This document shows, one piece after another, positions 63,386 through 64,000 of a DNA stretch of 64,000 nt. The notes below the pieces were generated by a model. The model was given only the letters and a program-made list of their open reading frames with translations. It made no database searches and had not been told where the DNA came from. Within the stretch, counting starts at the first letter, position 1; each line of letters begins with the position of its first letter. Made by a program: the position numbers and the translations under genes. This DNA comes from an uncultured Ruminococcus sp. (GTDB taxonomy: Bacteria; Bacillota; Clostridia; Oscillospirales; Acutalibacteraceae), in assembly GCA_902792105.1 (NCBI GenBank), contig CADAYK010000022.1, positions 1-64,000 on the forward strand, given 5' to 3'.

Positions 63386-63457
63386 GCTGCCTGAAATCAC
63401 GGTATGTATTGATTCAGGCTTAAAACCTAAAACGCGTTAGTAACAAAAGGAGATGCA

Positions 63458-64000
63458 ATGTTATCTAAGCTCAGCGTTAAAAAACCGCTGACTGTATTTG
63501 TCGCGGTAATAATGGTTTTGGTTCTGGGAGTTGTTTCATTTATGAAAATGACTCCCGATCTTTTACCCAATCTTGATTTGCCCTATGCGGTTATCGTTAC
63601 TCCTTACGCGGGGCAAACACCCGAAACGGTTGAAACCGTGGTTACCAAGCCGCTTGAAAGCGCCGTTTCGGTAATTGACGGAGTCAAACATATCACCTCA
63701 AACTCAGCGGAAAACTATTCTATGCTCCTTATTGAGTTTGAGGACGGCACGAACATGGACACTGCAACCATCGACGTCCGTTCAAGCCTCGATACGATTT
63801 CCGACGCGTGGGATGACGCGGTGGGTTCGCCTTTTCTTATAAAAGCGAATCCCAACATTCTGCCGGTTGCGATGATAGCCGTTGATTACGACGGCAAGGA
63901 CAGACAGAAAATTTCCGACTTTGTCTCTGACGAGCTTATGAACAGGCTCGAGGGCATCGACGGTATTGCTTCGGTTTCGGACAAGGGCATCGTTACCGAA
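63458..64000 (+). CDS. RND efflux transporter, N-terminal part (continues beyond window)
   Basis: The first 181 residues are visible: a first membrane helix (PLTVFVAVIMVLVLGVVSFM), then KMTPDLLPNLDLPYAVIVTPY, TPETVETVVTKPLESAV and EGIDGIASVSDKG, the typical AcrB/HAE1-like porter-domain start. AAAAGGAG precedes ATG 63458. Gram-positive RND pumps of this type are known in Clostridia; the substrate is unknown. Confidence 0.92.
   Translation, partial: MLSKLSVKKPLTVFVAVIMVLVLGVVSFMKMTPDLLPNLDLPYAVIVTPYAGQTPETVETVVTKPLESAVSVIDGVKHITSNSAENYSMLLIEFEDGTNMDTATIDVRSSLDTISDAWDDAVGSPFLIKANPNILPVAMIAVDYDGKDRQKISDFVSDELMNRLEGIDGIASVSDKGIVTE

Overview
The window comes from a low-to-moderate-GC Gram-positive Clostridia, most likely a gut Ruminococcus-like member of the Oscillospiraceae. 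This is inferred from content, not from a database match. It encodes an extracellular GH13 alpha-amylase carrying a dockerin and starch-binding modules (the layout of R. bromii-type amylosomes), three further dockerin proteins, a ctsR-mcsA-mcsB-clpC operon, a SigH-like factor, and a V-type ATPase with Na+-binding residues. Promoters are typical SigA boxes and Shine-Dalgarno sites are strong. No rRNA, tRNA, CRISPR array, phage or transposase gene was seen.

Layout. 1-4.8 kb: the end of an iron-containing alcohol dehydrogenase, a repeat-rich gap, then small accessory genes (acyltransferase, GNAT, YdeI-like, esterase, SWIM zinc finger). 5.1-19.9 kb: secreted polysaccharide functions (a tandem CBM21-like protein, a CHAP-dockerin protein, the amylase, a 659-aa dockerin protein) mixed with a ClC channel, a YitT protein, YbjQ, a truncated gene, a PqqD/S26 pair and trmL. 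20-26.5 kb: cell-envelope enzymes (M23 peptidase, GH25 lipoprotein, L,D-transpeptidase, a broken polysaccharide deacetylase) around a small convergent toxin/antisense-RNA module. 26.7-42.6 kb: a minus-strand housekeeping block (cysS, cysE, pgsA, rimO, recX, recA, prmC, DUF1385, a two-component system with a lipoprotein, trmB, Nif3-like, trmK, DUF1858, yifB). 42.8-48.5 kb: a frameshifted SigH-like gene, a zinc-ribbon protein, a leucine-rich-repeat dockerin protein, and a frameshifted Ig-like/transglutaminase gene. 48.5-53.2 kb: the CtsR heat-shock operon. 53.3-62.1 kb: a nine-gene V-type ATPase operon. 62.7-64 kb: a TetR regulator and the start of an RND efflux pump.

Working together: the dockerin proteins and the CBM21-like protein would act outside the cell on starch or in surface complexes. 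No scaffoldin lies in the window, so their partners are elsewhere. The envelope enzymes at 20-26.5 kb remodel peptidoglycan. CtsR boxes sit in front of ctsR and also in front of the divergent Ig-like/transglutaminase gene, which may join that secreted protein to the stress regulon.

The most unusual signals are: (i) a type I toxin-antitoxin-like module at 25.5-25.8 kb with near-mirror-image transcript starts, plus an orphan antisense copy at 24.8-24.9 kb beside a duplicated gene end; (ii) a modular array of micro-hairpins inside the V-ATPase operon; (iii) heptanucleotide tandem repeats at two points of one regulatory operon; (iv) a family of MITE-like repeats, one copy at the broken 5' end of a gene; (v) three genes with apparent internal deletions and frameshifts.
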